This document shows, in pieces, positions 26,230 to 34,802 of a stretch of 64,000 nt of DNA. The stretch covers positions 1,302,001 through 1,366,000 of the forward strand of contig JANUBW010000001.1 in assembly GCA_024809215.1 (NCBI GenBank). The letters run 5' to 3'. Under the pieces are notes generated by a model. That model made no database searches and was not told the DNA's origin. It was given only the letters and a program-made list of their open reading frames with translations. A program made the translations under genes and the position numbers. This DNA comes from Niastella sp. OAS944 (GTDB lineage: Bacteria > Bacteroidota > Bacteroidia > Chitinophagales > Chitinophagaceae). Numbering within the stretch: position 1 is the stretch's first letter; every line of letters starts with the position of its first letter.

Positions 26230-26570
26230 ATTTCAGTTATTGAAGCTTGATCAATATGAGTGTGGTTGTCGGGAAACGTGAAACGGCAAACGTGAAAGGG
26301 TCGCTCATTTTAAAGGTTCGCCTTTAGACGGCAATCGTGAATCGGCAATCGGCAATAATACCCGAAACTTCAGGCCTCGCTAATAGTGAAACGGCACCCC
26401 AGCCCTTTCTCTGACCTTTGTTAACCTGTCAACATTTCAACTTGTCAACCACAAGTCAACTCATCAACTGGTTAACCTGTCAACTTTTTTATCATCTTTA
26501 TCACCTCTATCAACTTCATCAACCTGCCTTTCATTATCACATTAGCAAATTATCACATTATCACATTGTT
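26230..26570. repeat. Composite repeat block inside the pyrimidine gene set
   Basis: Three word families follow one another: CGTGAAACGGCAAA words (26271-26310 and 26329-26399), GTCAACTT/GTTAACCT words (26420-26526) and ATTAGCAAATTATCACA words (26534-26568). The piece CAATCGTGAATCGGCAATC with its flank GCCTCGC is also present at 57052-57100. No gene is present. Confidence 0.75.
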
Positions 26571-28028
26571 CTAACTCATCCAATTAACCCCCGCCTCCGG
26601 ATTCCACTTCACCGTCGACTTCTTCAACTTCGTCCAGAATTCTATGGAGCTTTTTCCGGTAATATCGCCTACGCCAAACTTGCTTTCATTCCAGCCGCCA
26701 AAAGAGAAAGGTTCGCGAGGTACGGGCACGCCTACATTTACACCTATCATACCGGCGCTGGCCCTATCGATCACATACCGCGCCATACCGCCGTTTTGGG
26801 TAAACACTGATGCAGCATTACCATAAGGATTTGCATTTTCAATGGCCAGGGCTTCATCAACGGTATCTGTACGCATGATGCTTATTACCGGACCAAAGAT
26901 CTCTTCTTTGGCCACCGCCATATCGGGTTTCACATAATCTATAACGGTAGGTCCCACATAGGTGCCTTGTTCTTTACCGGGCACTGTTGTATGCCGGCCA
27001 TCGAGCAATATTTTTGCGCCCTGGGCCTCCGCTTCCGAAATATAATGTTCAATACGATCCTTCGATTCCTTATTGATCACGGCACCCAGGTTTTCGCCCG
27101 GCACTATCTTCTTTGCTTCCTCACATATTTTTTGAATGATATGATCAACATTACCAACGGCCACCATAGCCGAAGCAGCCATGCAACGTTGTCCGGCACA
27201 ACCGCTCATAGAGGCCGCAACGTTTTGTGCGGTCATGTCGGCTTTGGCGTCGGGCAGAACAAGCAAATGGTTCTTGGCGCCGCCAAGGGCCAAACATCTT
27301 TTATAATGATGCGTAGCACGTTGATAAACGATCTTAGCCACTTTGGTGCTGCCAACAAACGACACGGCTGCAATACCCGGATGATCGCAAATAGCATTTA
27401 CGATGGAGCTGTCGCCATTCACTACATTGAAAACACCATCGGGCAAACCGGCTTCTTTTAACAATTGGGCCAGCCGGCCCACGTTTAACGGCACTTTTTC
27501 AGAAGGTTTTATGATCATGCAATTACCAAGAGCAATGGCATTTGGGATGGTCCAGTTAGGCACCATGCTGGGAAAATTGAATGGCACAATAGAAGCAACC
27601 ACACCCAGCGGTGCATGTTCGGTGCGGCACTCAACGCCCTTGCTTACCTCAAGTATTTCACCGGTAACCAGTTGCGGAAGCGAAGTGGCAAACTCTGTAA
27701 GCTCTATGCATTTTTCTATTTCGGCAACGGCCTCGCCAATCGTTTTGCCATTTTCTTCACTAACCAGTGCAGCCAGCTCCTGTAAATGCTTTTCAAGCAA
27801 ATGCCGGTACCTGAACAATACCTGTACTCTTTCTTTAATAGGCGTATGGCTCCAACCATGAAAAGCTATTTTGGCTGCACGCACCGCTGCATCGAGGTCT
27901 TTGGGGGCCGACAGAGGCACTGCAGACAATACTGTACCATCGAGCGGTGATATAACGGGCAGTGTTTGGTCAGTTGACGCATTCACAAACTGTCCATTGA
28001 TGTAATTTTGAACAGGTGCGTACTTCAT
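26571..28028 (-). CDS. mmsA: CoA-acylating (methyl)malonate-semialdehyde dehydrogenase
   Basis: A 485-residue aldehyde dehydrogenase of the MmsA/IolA group. The catalytic Cys 282 lies in AGQRCMA, and the usual general-base Glu is replaced (LGGAKNH), as is typical of the CoA-dependent members. It would convert malonate semialdehyde to acetyl-CoA and methylmalonate semialdehyde to propionyl-CoA, the last step of uracil/thymine breakdown. It is the first gene of the minus-strand set and divergent from the Lrp-type regulator, so its upstream region (28029-28145) should hold the main promoter and operator. A role in valine or inositol catabolism is possible, but the neighbours favour pyrimidines. 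Confidence 0.9.
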   Translation of the reverse strand: MKYAPVQNYINGQFVNASTDQTLPVISPLDGTVLSAVPLSAPKDLDAAVRAAKIAFHGWSHTPIKERVQVLFRYRHLLEKHLQELAALVSEENGKTIGEAVAEIEKCIELTEFATSLPQLVTGEILEVSKGVECRTEHAPLGVVASIVPFNFPSMVPNWTIPNAIALGNCMIIKPSEKVPLNVGRLAQLLKEAGLPDGVFNVVNGDSSIVNAICDHPGIAAVSFVGSTKVAKIVYQRATHHYKRCLALGGAKNHLLVLPDAKADMTAQNVAASMSGCAGQRCMAASAMVAVGNVDHIIQKICEEAKKIVPGENLGAVINKESKDRIEHYISEAEAQGAKILLDGRHTTVPGKEQGTYVGPTVIDYVKPDMAVAKEEIFGPVISIMRTDTVDEALAIENANPYGNAASVFTQNGGMARYVIDRASAGMIGVNVGVPVPREPFSFGGWNESKFGVGDITGKSSIEFWTKLKKSTVKWNPEAGVNWMS

Positions 28029-28091
28029 GAGCGGTAAATTTTATAACTACATAATTTGCAGAAAGATGGATAGTAATTTAAAAATAATTTA

Positions 28092-28100
28092 GTACTGTAC
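28092..28100. promoter_or_regulatory. Candidate operator palindrome GTACTGTAC
   Basis: A perfect GTAC-T-GTAC palindrome lies between the divergent dehydrogenase gene and the Lrp-type gene, about 20 bp upstream of the TATTTTTG box. It would suit autoregulation by the Lrp-type protein; this is inference. Confidence 0.3.
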
Positions 28101-28120
28101 CAAAAAACAAGCAATATTTT

Positions 28121-28128
28121 TATTTTTG
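28121..28128 (+). promoter_or_regulatory. Candidate -7 box of the Lrp-type gene
   Basis: TATTTTTG matches TAnnTTTG exactly, 17 bp before the ATG at 28146; the leader would be very short. Confidence 0.35.
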
Positions 28129-28145
28129 TAGCATCTTTGTATTGT

Positions 28146-28616
28146 ATGGAGAAAAATGGTTCCCCCCTTGATGAGCTGGATTTTTCAATTTTATCGTGCC
28201 TGCAAAAGGACGGCCGGATGTCGTTTACCGTTATTGCAGAAAAATTGAATGTATCTATTGGCACCATTCGTACCCGCGTGAATAAATTAATTGAAGAAGG
28301 CACCATTAACATTATTGGGCGTGTAAATCCCGACAAAGTTGGGTTCAGGGCCTATGCACATATTGCTGTGTTTGTACGGCCCGCTACCTTTAAGGAAAAA
28401 GTTGCCCAAAAAATATCTAAACGGCCCGAGGTGAGCTTTTTGGCCATGACATCGGGCGATTATGATTTAGAGGTAGATGTAATGTGCCGCGATAATGATC
28501 ACCTGGTTGAATTTGTTAATGACATTTCTAAAATTGAGGGCGTATATCAAACAAAGACCACGCTGTACTTCAAAGTATACAAATACGCACAGCCCGACCT
28601 GAACTTATTGAAATAA
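28146..28616 (+). CDS. Lrp/AsnC-family transcriptional regulator
   Basis: A 156-residue protein with an N-terminal helix-turn-helix (LSCLQKDGRMSFTVIAEKLNVSIGTI) and a C-terminal RAM ligand-binding domain (about 75-150; SFLAMTSGDYDLEVDVMC). The frame can be extended to a TTG at 28137, but ATG 28146 (MEKNGS) is the natural start. Lrp-type regulators form oligomers that sense amino acids. Placed divergently from the pyrimidine set and 650 bp before the purine set, it is the best candidate regulator of the pyrimidine genes, perhaps sensing beta-alanine or a related acid. That role is inference from position. Confidence 0.88.
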   Translation: MEKNGSPLDELDFSILSCLQKDGRMSFTVIAEKLNVSIGTIRTRVNKLIEEGTINIIGRVNPDKVGFRAYAHIAVFVRPATFKEKVAQKISKRPEVSFLAMTSGDYDLEVDVMCRDNDHLVEFVNDISKIEGVYQTKTTLYFKVYKYAQPDLNLLK

Positions 28617-29016
28617 GCCACCAATATTTAGTTTATAGTTCCTGGCTGCAATAAACCAGGAACTATAAACCCATCTACCGAATACAGCTGAAAGCTAAAA
28701 GCCTAAAGCCGAAGGCTAATACAGCTTCGCGCTTCGCTGTCCGCTGTTGAGGTAACTCAAAACCTGAAACTCTGATTACTTTTTGTATTCCTCGTCAACT
28801 CGTCAACGTATCACCCCGTCAACTAACAACTATGTCAATGAGCTTTTGATATCTACAGCAAACATACAACGGTTAAAAATGACCTATCCTGCAATCACCT
28901 TGAATAACCTGTTTTGACCTTATTATACCTTGTTTTACCAATAATTATCCCTTTCTGACGCTTTTGTCGCGATTTTAGCCTGTTTTGAATTACTTCAGCA
29001 CTGGTTCATCTTCGTA

Positions 29017-29200
29017 CCTGGTTCGTTCCAAGAATACCTTTTGGCTACCCATTTGCTACCCCCGCACTACCTTTTTACCAGTGAAACACTACCCTTTTTA
29101 CTACCCTTTTACTACCCCCTGTCATAGCGAAAGGGGTAGCACAGGGGTAGTGTTTTAGTAGTTTTCAGGTAGCTAAGAGGTATACGAAATACGAACCAGG
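29017..29200. repeat. 184-bp inverted repeat upstream of the xdh genes
   Basis: Left arm 29017-29049 (CCTGGTTCGTTCC to GGCTACC) and right arm 29168-29200 (GGTAGCTAAGAGG to ACGAACCAGG) match at 25 of 33 positions as reverse complements. Inside, AACACTACCC and GGGTAGTGTT pair too, and the loop side holds repeats of ACTACCCTTTT. It could be a MITE-like element or a long RNA hairpin. No transposase or clear target duplication was seen. Confidence 0.7.
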
Positions 29201-29207
29201 AACGGTC

Positions 29208-29236
29208 TTGCCCCCTTACATTTTGCCCTATTTTCG
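29208..29236 (+). promoter_or_regulatory. Candidate promoter of the xanthine dehydrogenase genes
   Basis: TTG (29208-29210), 18 bases, then TATTTTCG (29229-29236), one mismatch from TAnnTTTG. The same 18-base spacing occurs at 4448. It lies 26 bp before the TTG start of the first xdh gene. Confidence 0.4.
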
Positions 29237-29262
29237 TTAACTTTAAAGAAACCGGTTAGCCA

Positions 29263-30666
29263 TTGATCAAATTCATTCTCAATAATAAGAACATTGAAAC
29301 CAGTGCTCCCCCAGGGATGACGTTGCTGGATTTTGTTCGTTATCACCAACATTTAACCGGCACCAAAGTAGGTTGTAATGAAGGCGATTGCGGCGCCTGC
29401 ACCATGTTGATCGGTGAATTGAAAAATAATGAATTACAGTACAGCTCCCTTACCAGCTGCCTTACGCCATTAGGGAATGTACATGGCAAACATGTGGTGA
29501 CTATTGAAGGGTTGAACATGGAGGGACTGAACCCAATACAGCAGGCCATGTATGATGAGTCAGCAACGCAGTGTGGATTTTGCACACCCGGTTTTGTAGT
29601 GTCCCTGGCCGGCTTTTGCTTAAGCAATAAAACAGCCACTGCACAAAATGCCGTTGCACACATTGACGGAAATATCTGCCGCTGTACCGGTTATAAATCT
29701 ATTGAAAGGGCCGCGGGCAAAGTAGCACAATTAATGCAGACAAGGCATCAGGAAGAACCCGCAACTTTTGTTGCCGAACAAAAGATATTGCCCCACTGGT
29801 TTGCAACCATCAAACAAAAGTTATATGCGCTACAAACCGAATTGAACGGACAACTTCATACCACGCCTGCCACAGAATGGGTGGGCGGCGGCACCGATGT
29901 GTACGTGCAAAAGCACGACGTTATGCAGAGCGCTGATATCAGGTTCCTGTTACATGATGAACGATTGAAAGGCATTACGCAAAAAGACAACCGATGCATT
30001 ATTGGTGCATCCGCCACTGTAACTGAATTAAGCGAGTCGCCGGTATTGCAACATTATTTTCCCCGGCTGGCTGAGCATATAAAACTGGTATCATCTACCC
30101 CAATCCGTAATATTGCTACTGTAGGCGGTAACCTCATCAATGCCTCGCCCATTGGCGACCTTACCATTTTCTTATTGGCCCTGGATGCTACACTGGTATT
30201 CAGCAATGGTGAACAAACACATGAGCTGCCATTAAGACAATTATACAAAGGTTATAAAACACTCGATAAACAACCGGAGGAACACCTGGAATCAATTTCG
30301 TTTGAACTGCCAGGCGTTAACACTTATTTCAATTTTGAAAAAGTAAGTAAACGAACCAACCTCGATATTGCCAGTGTGAATACCGCTATTTGTTTAACCA
30401 TGCAAGGCGACATCATTCAGCACGTTCGTATTTCAGCCGGTGGCGTGGCACCTGTTCCTAAATTACTTGATAAAACAAACGCATTTCTCAAAGGTAAGTT
30501 AGTAACCGACCCAACGATTGCTGAAGCAATTGCGATTGCACAAACAGAGATATCACCCATCAGCGATGCAAGGGGCACAGATGAATACAAGCGATTGCTT
30601 TTAAGCCAATTGATAAAAGCCCATTTTATAACAGTAGCTGAAAATGCAATACGTTACCTGTTATGA
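29263..30666 (+). CDS. xdhA: Xanthine dehydrogenase, iron-sulfur/FAD subunit
   Basis: A 467-residue protein joining two [2Fe-2S] domains (Cys 38, 43, 46 and 66; Cys 104, 107, 139 and 141) to an FAD-binding domain (about 190-350; WVGGGTDVY, STPIRNIATVGGNLINASPIGD) and the CO-dehydrogenase flavoprotein C-terminal domain. It carries electrons from the molybdenum subunit to FAD and NAD during oxidation of hypoxanthine or xanthine to urate. The start codon is TTG at 29263; the first residues (MIKFILNNK) match the family start and no in-frame ATG lies nearby. It overlaps the next gene by 4 bp (ATGA). First gene of the purine set. Confidence 0.93.
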   Translation: MIKFILNNKNIETSAPPGMTLLDFVRYHQHLTGTKVGCNEGDCGACTMLIGELKNNELQYSSLTSCLTPLGNVHGKHVVTIEGLNMEGLNPIQQAMYDESATQCGFCTPGFVVSLAGFCLSNKTATAQNAVAHIDGNICRCTGYKSIERAAGKVAQLMQTRHQEEPATFVAEQKILPHWFATIKQKLYALQTELNGQLHTTPATEWVGGGTDVYVQKHDVMQSADIRFLLHDERLKGITQKDNRCIIGASATVTELSESPVLQHYFPRLAEHIKLVSSTPIRNIATVGGNLINASPIGDLTIFLLALDATLVFSNGEQTHELPLRQLYKGYKTLDKQPEEHLESISFELPGVNTYFNFEKVSKRTNLDIASVNTAICLTMQGDIIQHVRISAGGVAPVPKLLDKTNAFLKGKLVTDPTIAEAIAIAQTEISPISDARGTDEYKRLLLSQLIKAHFITVAENAIRYLL

Positions 30667-32972
30667 AGAATATAGATGCATATACACACCTGCGGGGCGA
30701 ATCCATTTACCTGGATGATATCCCTTTAATACAAGGCACTTTGTTTGGCGCTGCATTTGGTTCTCCCATAGCACATGGCGCCATCAGCGAGCTGGATACC
30801 AGCGAAGCGGCTGCCCTTCCGGGTGTGGTGCGTATCTTCACTTATAAAGATATCCCAGGAGAGAACCAGATCGGTGGTATTGTTCCAGATGAGCCCCTGC
30901 TGGCCGATCATGAAGTACATTTCTGCGGCATGCCGGTAGCATTTGTTGTTGCCGACTCAGTTGAGGCGGCCCGCACTGCTGTAAAGAAAATAAAAGTTAC
31001 CATCGATCCTTTCCATGTGATCACAGATCCACGCGAAGCTCAGGCATTAGGCGAATTGATTGTTCCCGCCCGCACATTTCAATTGGGTAATACCACAGAA
31101 GGCTGGCAACAATGTACCCACATTTTCGAAGGCAGGGCCGATACCAACGGCCAGGAACACCTATATATTGAAACCCAGGGTGCATATGCCGTTCCGCAGG
31201 AGCATAACGCCATAAAAATATATTCATCAACACAAGGGCCTACAGCTGTGCAACGGGCAGCATGCCGTGTACTTGGTTTGCCCATGCACCTTGTTGAAGT
31301 AGAAGTGAACAGGTTGGGTGGCGGCTTTGGCGGCAAGGAAGATCAGGCAAATACATGGGCTGCGTTGTGTGCACTGGCGGCACATCATTTAAAACGTCCG
31401 GTCAAATATTCCCTGCATCGCATGGAAGATATGGCTATGACGGGTAAACGCCATCCCTATTCTGCCGACTTTAAGATAGGCCTTAATGATGCACTGAAGA
31501 TCATTGCATACGAAGTAACGTTCTATCAAAACGCCGGCGCTGCAGCCGACTTATCACCTGCTGTGCTGGAACGTACCTTGTTCCATTGCACCAACTCCTA
31601 TTTTATTCCTAATGTAAAAGCAACTGCTTATAGCTGCCGTACGCATTTACCACCTAATACCGCTTTTCGCGGTTTTGGCGGCCCGCAAGGTATGTTTATG
31701 ATTGAAGCTGCTATTACAAAAGCAGCGGAAACACTGGGCGTGGAGGCTTCAACCATCCAGGAGAAGAACCTGTTACAAACCGGTGATGAATTTCCTTATG
31801 GACAAAAAGCCCAAAGTGAGGCGCCTGAGTGTTGGCATAAGGCCAGGGCTATCTATGATCTTACCGCCATGCGTAACAAAGTGGAAAGCTTTAACGCTGC
31901 CAACAAATGGCATAAGAAAGGACTGGCCTGTATGCCGGTTTGTTTTGGAATATCGTTCACCAAAACCCTCATGAACCAGGCCCGTTCATTGGTACACGTG
32001 TATACCGATGGCAGCGTTGGCATAACTACCGGCGCCGTTGAAATGGGTCAGGGCGTGAATACAAAAATATTACAGGTGGCAGCACAGGTATTCTCTATTC
32101 AACCCGACAAAATAAAAATACACACTACCAATACTTTTAAGATCGCCAATACTTCGCCCTCTGCAGCCAGCGCCACTGCCGACCTAAACGGAAAAGCTAC
32201 CCTACTTGCCTGCACCGCCATAGCAAACAGGTTAAAGAAAATGGTTGCAGAAGAACTGAATATAAATGCAGAAACCATTACATTAAAAGATGAATATGTT
32301 TGGGTTAATGGTGAAAGAACCGATCGCGACTGGCAATCGCTGGTAATGGCCGGACATATAAAACGTATTGGGCTTTCGGAGCATGCGCATTATGCCACAC
32401 CCGAGATCCATTTCGACGCCACAAAAGAGAAGGGCCATCCGTTTGCATACCATGTTTACGGAACTGCATTGGTTGAAGTAACGGTTGATTGTATACGCGG
32501 AACCTATACAATAGACACAGTAAAAGTGGTACATGATTTTGGTACCAGCATGAATACAGCTGTTGATCTGGGCCAGATAGAAGGCGGTATTGTACAGGGC
32601 ATTGGCTGGATGACCATGGAGGAAGTGGTATATGATGAAAAAGGTAAACTGCGCTCCAATGCACTCTCCACTTATAAGGTACCCGATATTTATTCGGTAC
32701 CGAAAGAAATAGCTGTTGATTTTCTGCAAACGCCCAACGATAACCTGGCCGTATTTAAATCAAAAGCGGTAGGCGAACCGCCGCTGATGTACGGTATTGG
32801 CGCTTATTTCGCATTGCGGAATGCAGTACGTGCCTTTAATAAAAACGGGCAATTTCCATTTTCCGCCCCTATGACGCCCGAGAAAGTTTTAATGGCATTA
32901 TATCAAATACCAACGGAAGGAGCTGTTCAAACCCATGAAGAAACAATTAAGTATTTGGCAGTTGATAAATAA
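30663..32972 (+). CDS. xdhB: Xanthine dehydrogenase, molybdenum-binding subunit
   Basis: A 769-residue subunit with the aldehyde oxidase/xanthine dehydrogenase a/b hammerhead and Mo-binding domains. Visible motifs are GGGFGGKE (near 220), TAFRGFGGPQG, GAVEMGQGVN and the late AVGEPPLM, whose Glu matches the catalytic Glu of xanthine dehydrogenases. It hydroxylates hypoxanthine/xanthine at the molybdopterin site in the cytoplasm. It begins within the end of xdhA (4-bp overlap), and xdhC begins within its last 38 bp, so all three are coupled. Molybdenum-cofactor genes are not in this window. Confidence 0.93.
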   Translation: MKNIDAYTHLRGESIYLDDIPLIQGTLFGAAFGSPIAHGAISELDTSEAAALPGVVRIFTYKDIPGENQIGGIVPDEPLLADHEVHFCGMPVAFVVADSVEAARTAVKKIKVTIDPFHVITDPREAQALGELIVPARTFQLGNTTEGWQQCTHIFEGRADTNGQEHLYIETQGAYAVPQEHNAIKIYSSTQGPTAVQRAACRVLGLPMHLVEVEVNRLGGGFGGKEDQANTWAALCALAAHHLKRPVKYSLHRMEDMAMTGKRHPYSADFKIGLNDALKIIAYEVTFYQNAGAAADLSPAVLERTLFHCTNSYFIPNVKATAYSCRTHLPPNTAFRGFGGPQGMFMIEAAITKAAETLGVEASTIQEKNLLQTGDEFPYGQKAQSEAPECWHKARAIYDLTAMRNKVESFNAANKWHKKGLACMPVCFGISFTKTLMNQARSLVHVYTDGSVGITTGAVEMGQGVNTKILQVAAQVFSIQPDKIKIHTTNTFKIANTSPSAASATADLNGKATLLACTAIANRLKKMVAEELNINAETITLKDEYVWVNGERTDRDWQSLVMAGHIKRIGLSEHAHYATPEIHFDATKEKGHPFAYHVYGTALVEVTVDCIRGTYTIDTVKVVHDFGTSMNTAVDLGQIEGGIVQGIGWMTMEEVVYDEKGKLRSNALSTYKVPDIYSVPKEIAVDFLQTPNDNLAVFKSKAVGEPPLMYGIGAYFALRNAVRAFNKNGQFPFSAPMTPEKVLMALYQIPTEGAVQTHEETIKYLAVDK

Positions 32973-33942
32973 AAGTCTGCAGCAAGAGGTGCCGGTTATG
33001 TTGTTGTATGTGCTGGAAAGTAAAGGAAGCAGTCCGGGCCGCCAGGGCTTTTTTATGGCCGTGAATACAGCCGGTGAAATTGAAGGTTCCATTGGTGGCG
33101 GTATTATGGAACATAAGTTTATTGAAACTGCAAAAGACCAATTAAAAGAAGCGGTACATCTTACATTCTCTGACCTGCGCAATGTTTATACTGTTACACC
33201 GCAATTCATCATCAAAAAACAGATACATAATAAATCGGCTACGGCTAATCAAAGCGGCATGATCTGTTCTGGTGAGCAAACGATTTTACTGTACCGGATA
33301 ATGTACCAGGATGGCCCGGCCATAGAACAGATCATAAAAAGCCTTGAGCAAAACTCCAATGGTACATTACAATTATCACCTGCCGGTTTACAATTCAATC
33401 ATAAGGCACCTGCCAATGATTTCTATTTCACTATAACATCAGAAACAGATTGGGTATACAGGGAAAAGACAGGCTATAAAAATCACCTGCACGTTATTGG
33501 CGCGGGTCATTGCGCATTGGCTCTTTGCCGGCTGATGCAGGAAATGGAGTTCTTTATTCATTTGTACGATGACCGAAGCGATTTGAAAACATTCAATGAG
33601 AACAATTATGTACACGAGAAGAAAGTGATAGATGGTTACGAAGAAACAGCAGCATTGATCCCGGATGGAAATAACCAATATATAGTTGTGATGACAGCAG
33701 GCTATAGAACCGATGATATTGTAGTTAGAGCGCTTTGGAATAAACAGTTTAGGTATTTTGGCGTGTTGGGCAGTAAGAGTAAGATAGAGAAAATGTTTAC
33801 TGATTATCGTGCCGAAGGAATAGCTGATTCTTTATTACAACCAATTCATGCGCCAATGGGTATTTCAATTCACAGCCAAACCCCGGAAGAAATTGCCATT
33901 AGTATTGCGGCGGAAATTATTCGGGAGAAGAATAGCGTTTGA
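32935..33942 (+). CDS. xdhC: XdhC-family molybdenum-cofactor maturation protein
   Basis: A 335-residue XdhC/CoxI protein. The N-terminal part has the family GSIGGGIMEHK motif (residues 51-61) and the C-terminal part a Rossmann-like stretch (HVIGAGHCALAL near 186, then IHLYDDR). XdhC proteins bind the molybdenum cofactor, help its sulfuration and insert it into xanthine dehydrogenase. The gene overlaps xdhB by 38 bp. Its 3' end overlaps the convergent 61-residue gene on the minus strand by 26 bp, an unusually tight junction that hints the minus-strand pair arrived later. Confidence 0.88.
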   Translation: MKKQLSIWQLINKSLQQEVPVMLLYVLESKGSSPGRQGFFMAVNTAGEIEGSIGGGIMEHKFIETAKDQLKEAVHLTFSDLRNVYTVTPQFIIKKQIHNKSATANQSGMICSGEQTILLYRIMYQDGPAIEQIIKSLEQNSNGTLQLSPAGLQFNHKAPANDFYFTITSETDWVYREKTGYKNHLHVIGAGHCALALCRLMQEMEFFIHLYDDRSDLKTFNENNYVHEKKVIDGYEETAALIPDGNNQYIVVMTAGYRTDDIVVRALWNKQFRYFGVLGSKSKIEKMFTDYRAEGIADSLLQPIHAPMGISIHSQTPEEIAISIAAEIIREKNSV

Positions 33943-34102
33943 GGATTTCGTCCAAATTCTTAATCTTAGACAAATGCTCGTTTGCTTCGGCTATTTTACG
34001 GGCAACTGCGCCTGTTGGTTTTGCAGGTTTCATGTTGTCATCAATTGTAAATGTAAACTCTCTTTTAAAAAGCTTACTGTAAAACTTTGTTTTCTTTTTC
34101 AT
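33917..34102 (-). CDS. Small basic protein, 61 aa, partner of the DUF6934-like gene
   Basis: A 61-residue, lysine-rich protein (KFYSKLFKREFTFTIDD, then PTGAVARKIAEANEHLSKIKNLDEILKRY) with a short beta-type start and a helical end. It starts three bases after the stop of the upstream DUF6934-like gene, so the two form an operon. The pattern of a small charged protein next to a larger unknown one resembles toxin-antitoxin or other two-part cassettes, but no known antitoxin fold is recognisable to me. The last 26 bp overlap the end of xdhC on the other strand. Confidence 0.6.
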   Translation of the reverse strand: MKKKTKFYSKLFKREFTFTIDDNMKPAKPTGAVARKIAEANEHLSKIKNLDEILKRYSSPE

Positions 34103-34105
34103 ATT

Positions 34106-34567
34106 TCAAATATAATGAATTTTTCTCTTAACTAAAAAGGCCTTGACATTCAATCCCTTCCGAAACCGGACGAATTCCCAATCCCCATTAACATCGGCTA
34201 AAATATCAAACATCTCTGACAATTCCTCTAAGTGCAAACTGATCGCAATTCTATAAAGCCTTGTCCTATGCGCTGTGCTACCTGCGAAAAAAACATACCT
34301 ATCAGGAAATCTATTTGTATACCTATCAACAACATTTAATATAGTTGCTAATATCTTATTCCGATCGCCATTATTACTAATAGTTAAATCATCCAGCTCA
34401 CCATAGTTATTAATGTCTCCAAAAGCTAGATTAAATATACCAGGTTTGAAGGTAGGTGTAAATAACACCCGTTTTCGAATCCTACCATTCTGTCCAACAC
34501 TTATAAACTCGAAAGAGCTAAATTCTGCGTCAATATCCACTTCTTCGTATATCTCATACTTCTTCAT
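34106..34567 (-). CDS. DUF6934-like protein
   Basis: I start at ATG 34565-34567 (MKKYEIYEEVDID), giving 153 residues, the usual size for this Bacteroidota family as I recall it; the frame continues to 34657. Conserved-looking features are FNLAFGD, a DLTISNNGDRNKILATI block, AGSTAHRTRLYRIAI and a WEFVRF...FLVKRK end. The Asp/Asn and Arg-rich blocks look like an enzyme or nucleic-acid-binding surface, but no function is established to my knowledge. With the downstream 61-residue gene it forms a two-gene minus-strand cassette set between xdhC and ureA. The DNA looks more AT-rich than the neighbouring genes. Confidence 0.75.
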   Translation of the reverse strand: MKKYEIYEEVDIDAEFSSFEFISVGQNGRIRKRVLFTPTFKPGIFNLAFGDINNYGELDDLTISNNGDRNKILATILNVVDRYTNRFPDRYVFFAGSTAHRTRLYRIAISLHLEELSEMFDILADVNGDWEFVRFRKGLNVKAFLVKRKIHYI

Positions 34568-34570
34568 CAC

Positions 34571-34578
34571 CAAATATA
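34571..34578 (-). promoter_or_regulatory. Candidate -7 box of the DUF6934-like cassette
   Basis: On the minus strand TATATTTG lies four bases before the ATG at 34567. If used, transcription would begin at or inside the start codon region (nearly leaderless). Alternatively the true start is elsewhere. Confidence 0.25.
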
Positions 34579-34802
34579 TCCAATACACCCCTCTCCTATC
34601 CGACAACAAACGCTTATCCCGTTTCTTCTTGATCACAAACAAATCATCAACCAACACTACAACAGATTCACTGCACTTTTAAACCCACACGACTAAATTT
34701 ATTTACCTGTGCCACTGATCTGTATCGTTTTTTTGCTTAACTTAAATAATTGCCTGCCATTGAGTATTTCCATTATTACATACTGAATTTTCATATTTAT
34801 CT

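Larger units (their letters stand above)
28617..29262. other. Intergenic region rich in repeats
   Basis: No gene is seen. It holds AAGCTAAAAGCC-type words (28681-28740), GTCAACTC words (28791-28839), CCTGTTTTGACCTT-like degenerate words (28905-28960), the long inverted repeat at 29017-29200 and the candidate xdh promoter. Confidence 0.6.

Noticed and set aside
34106..34567. DUF6934-like protein as a urease accessory protein
   Set aside because: It is on the opposite strand, the urease accessory set is already complete, and relatives as I recall them are not tied to urease.
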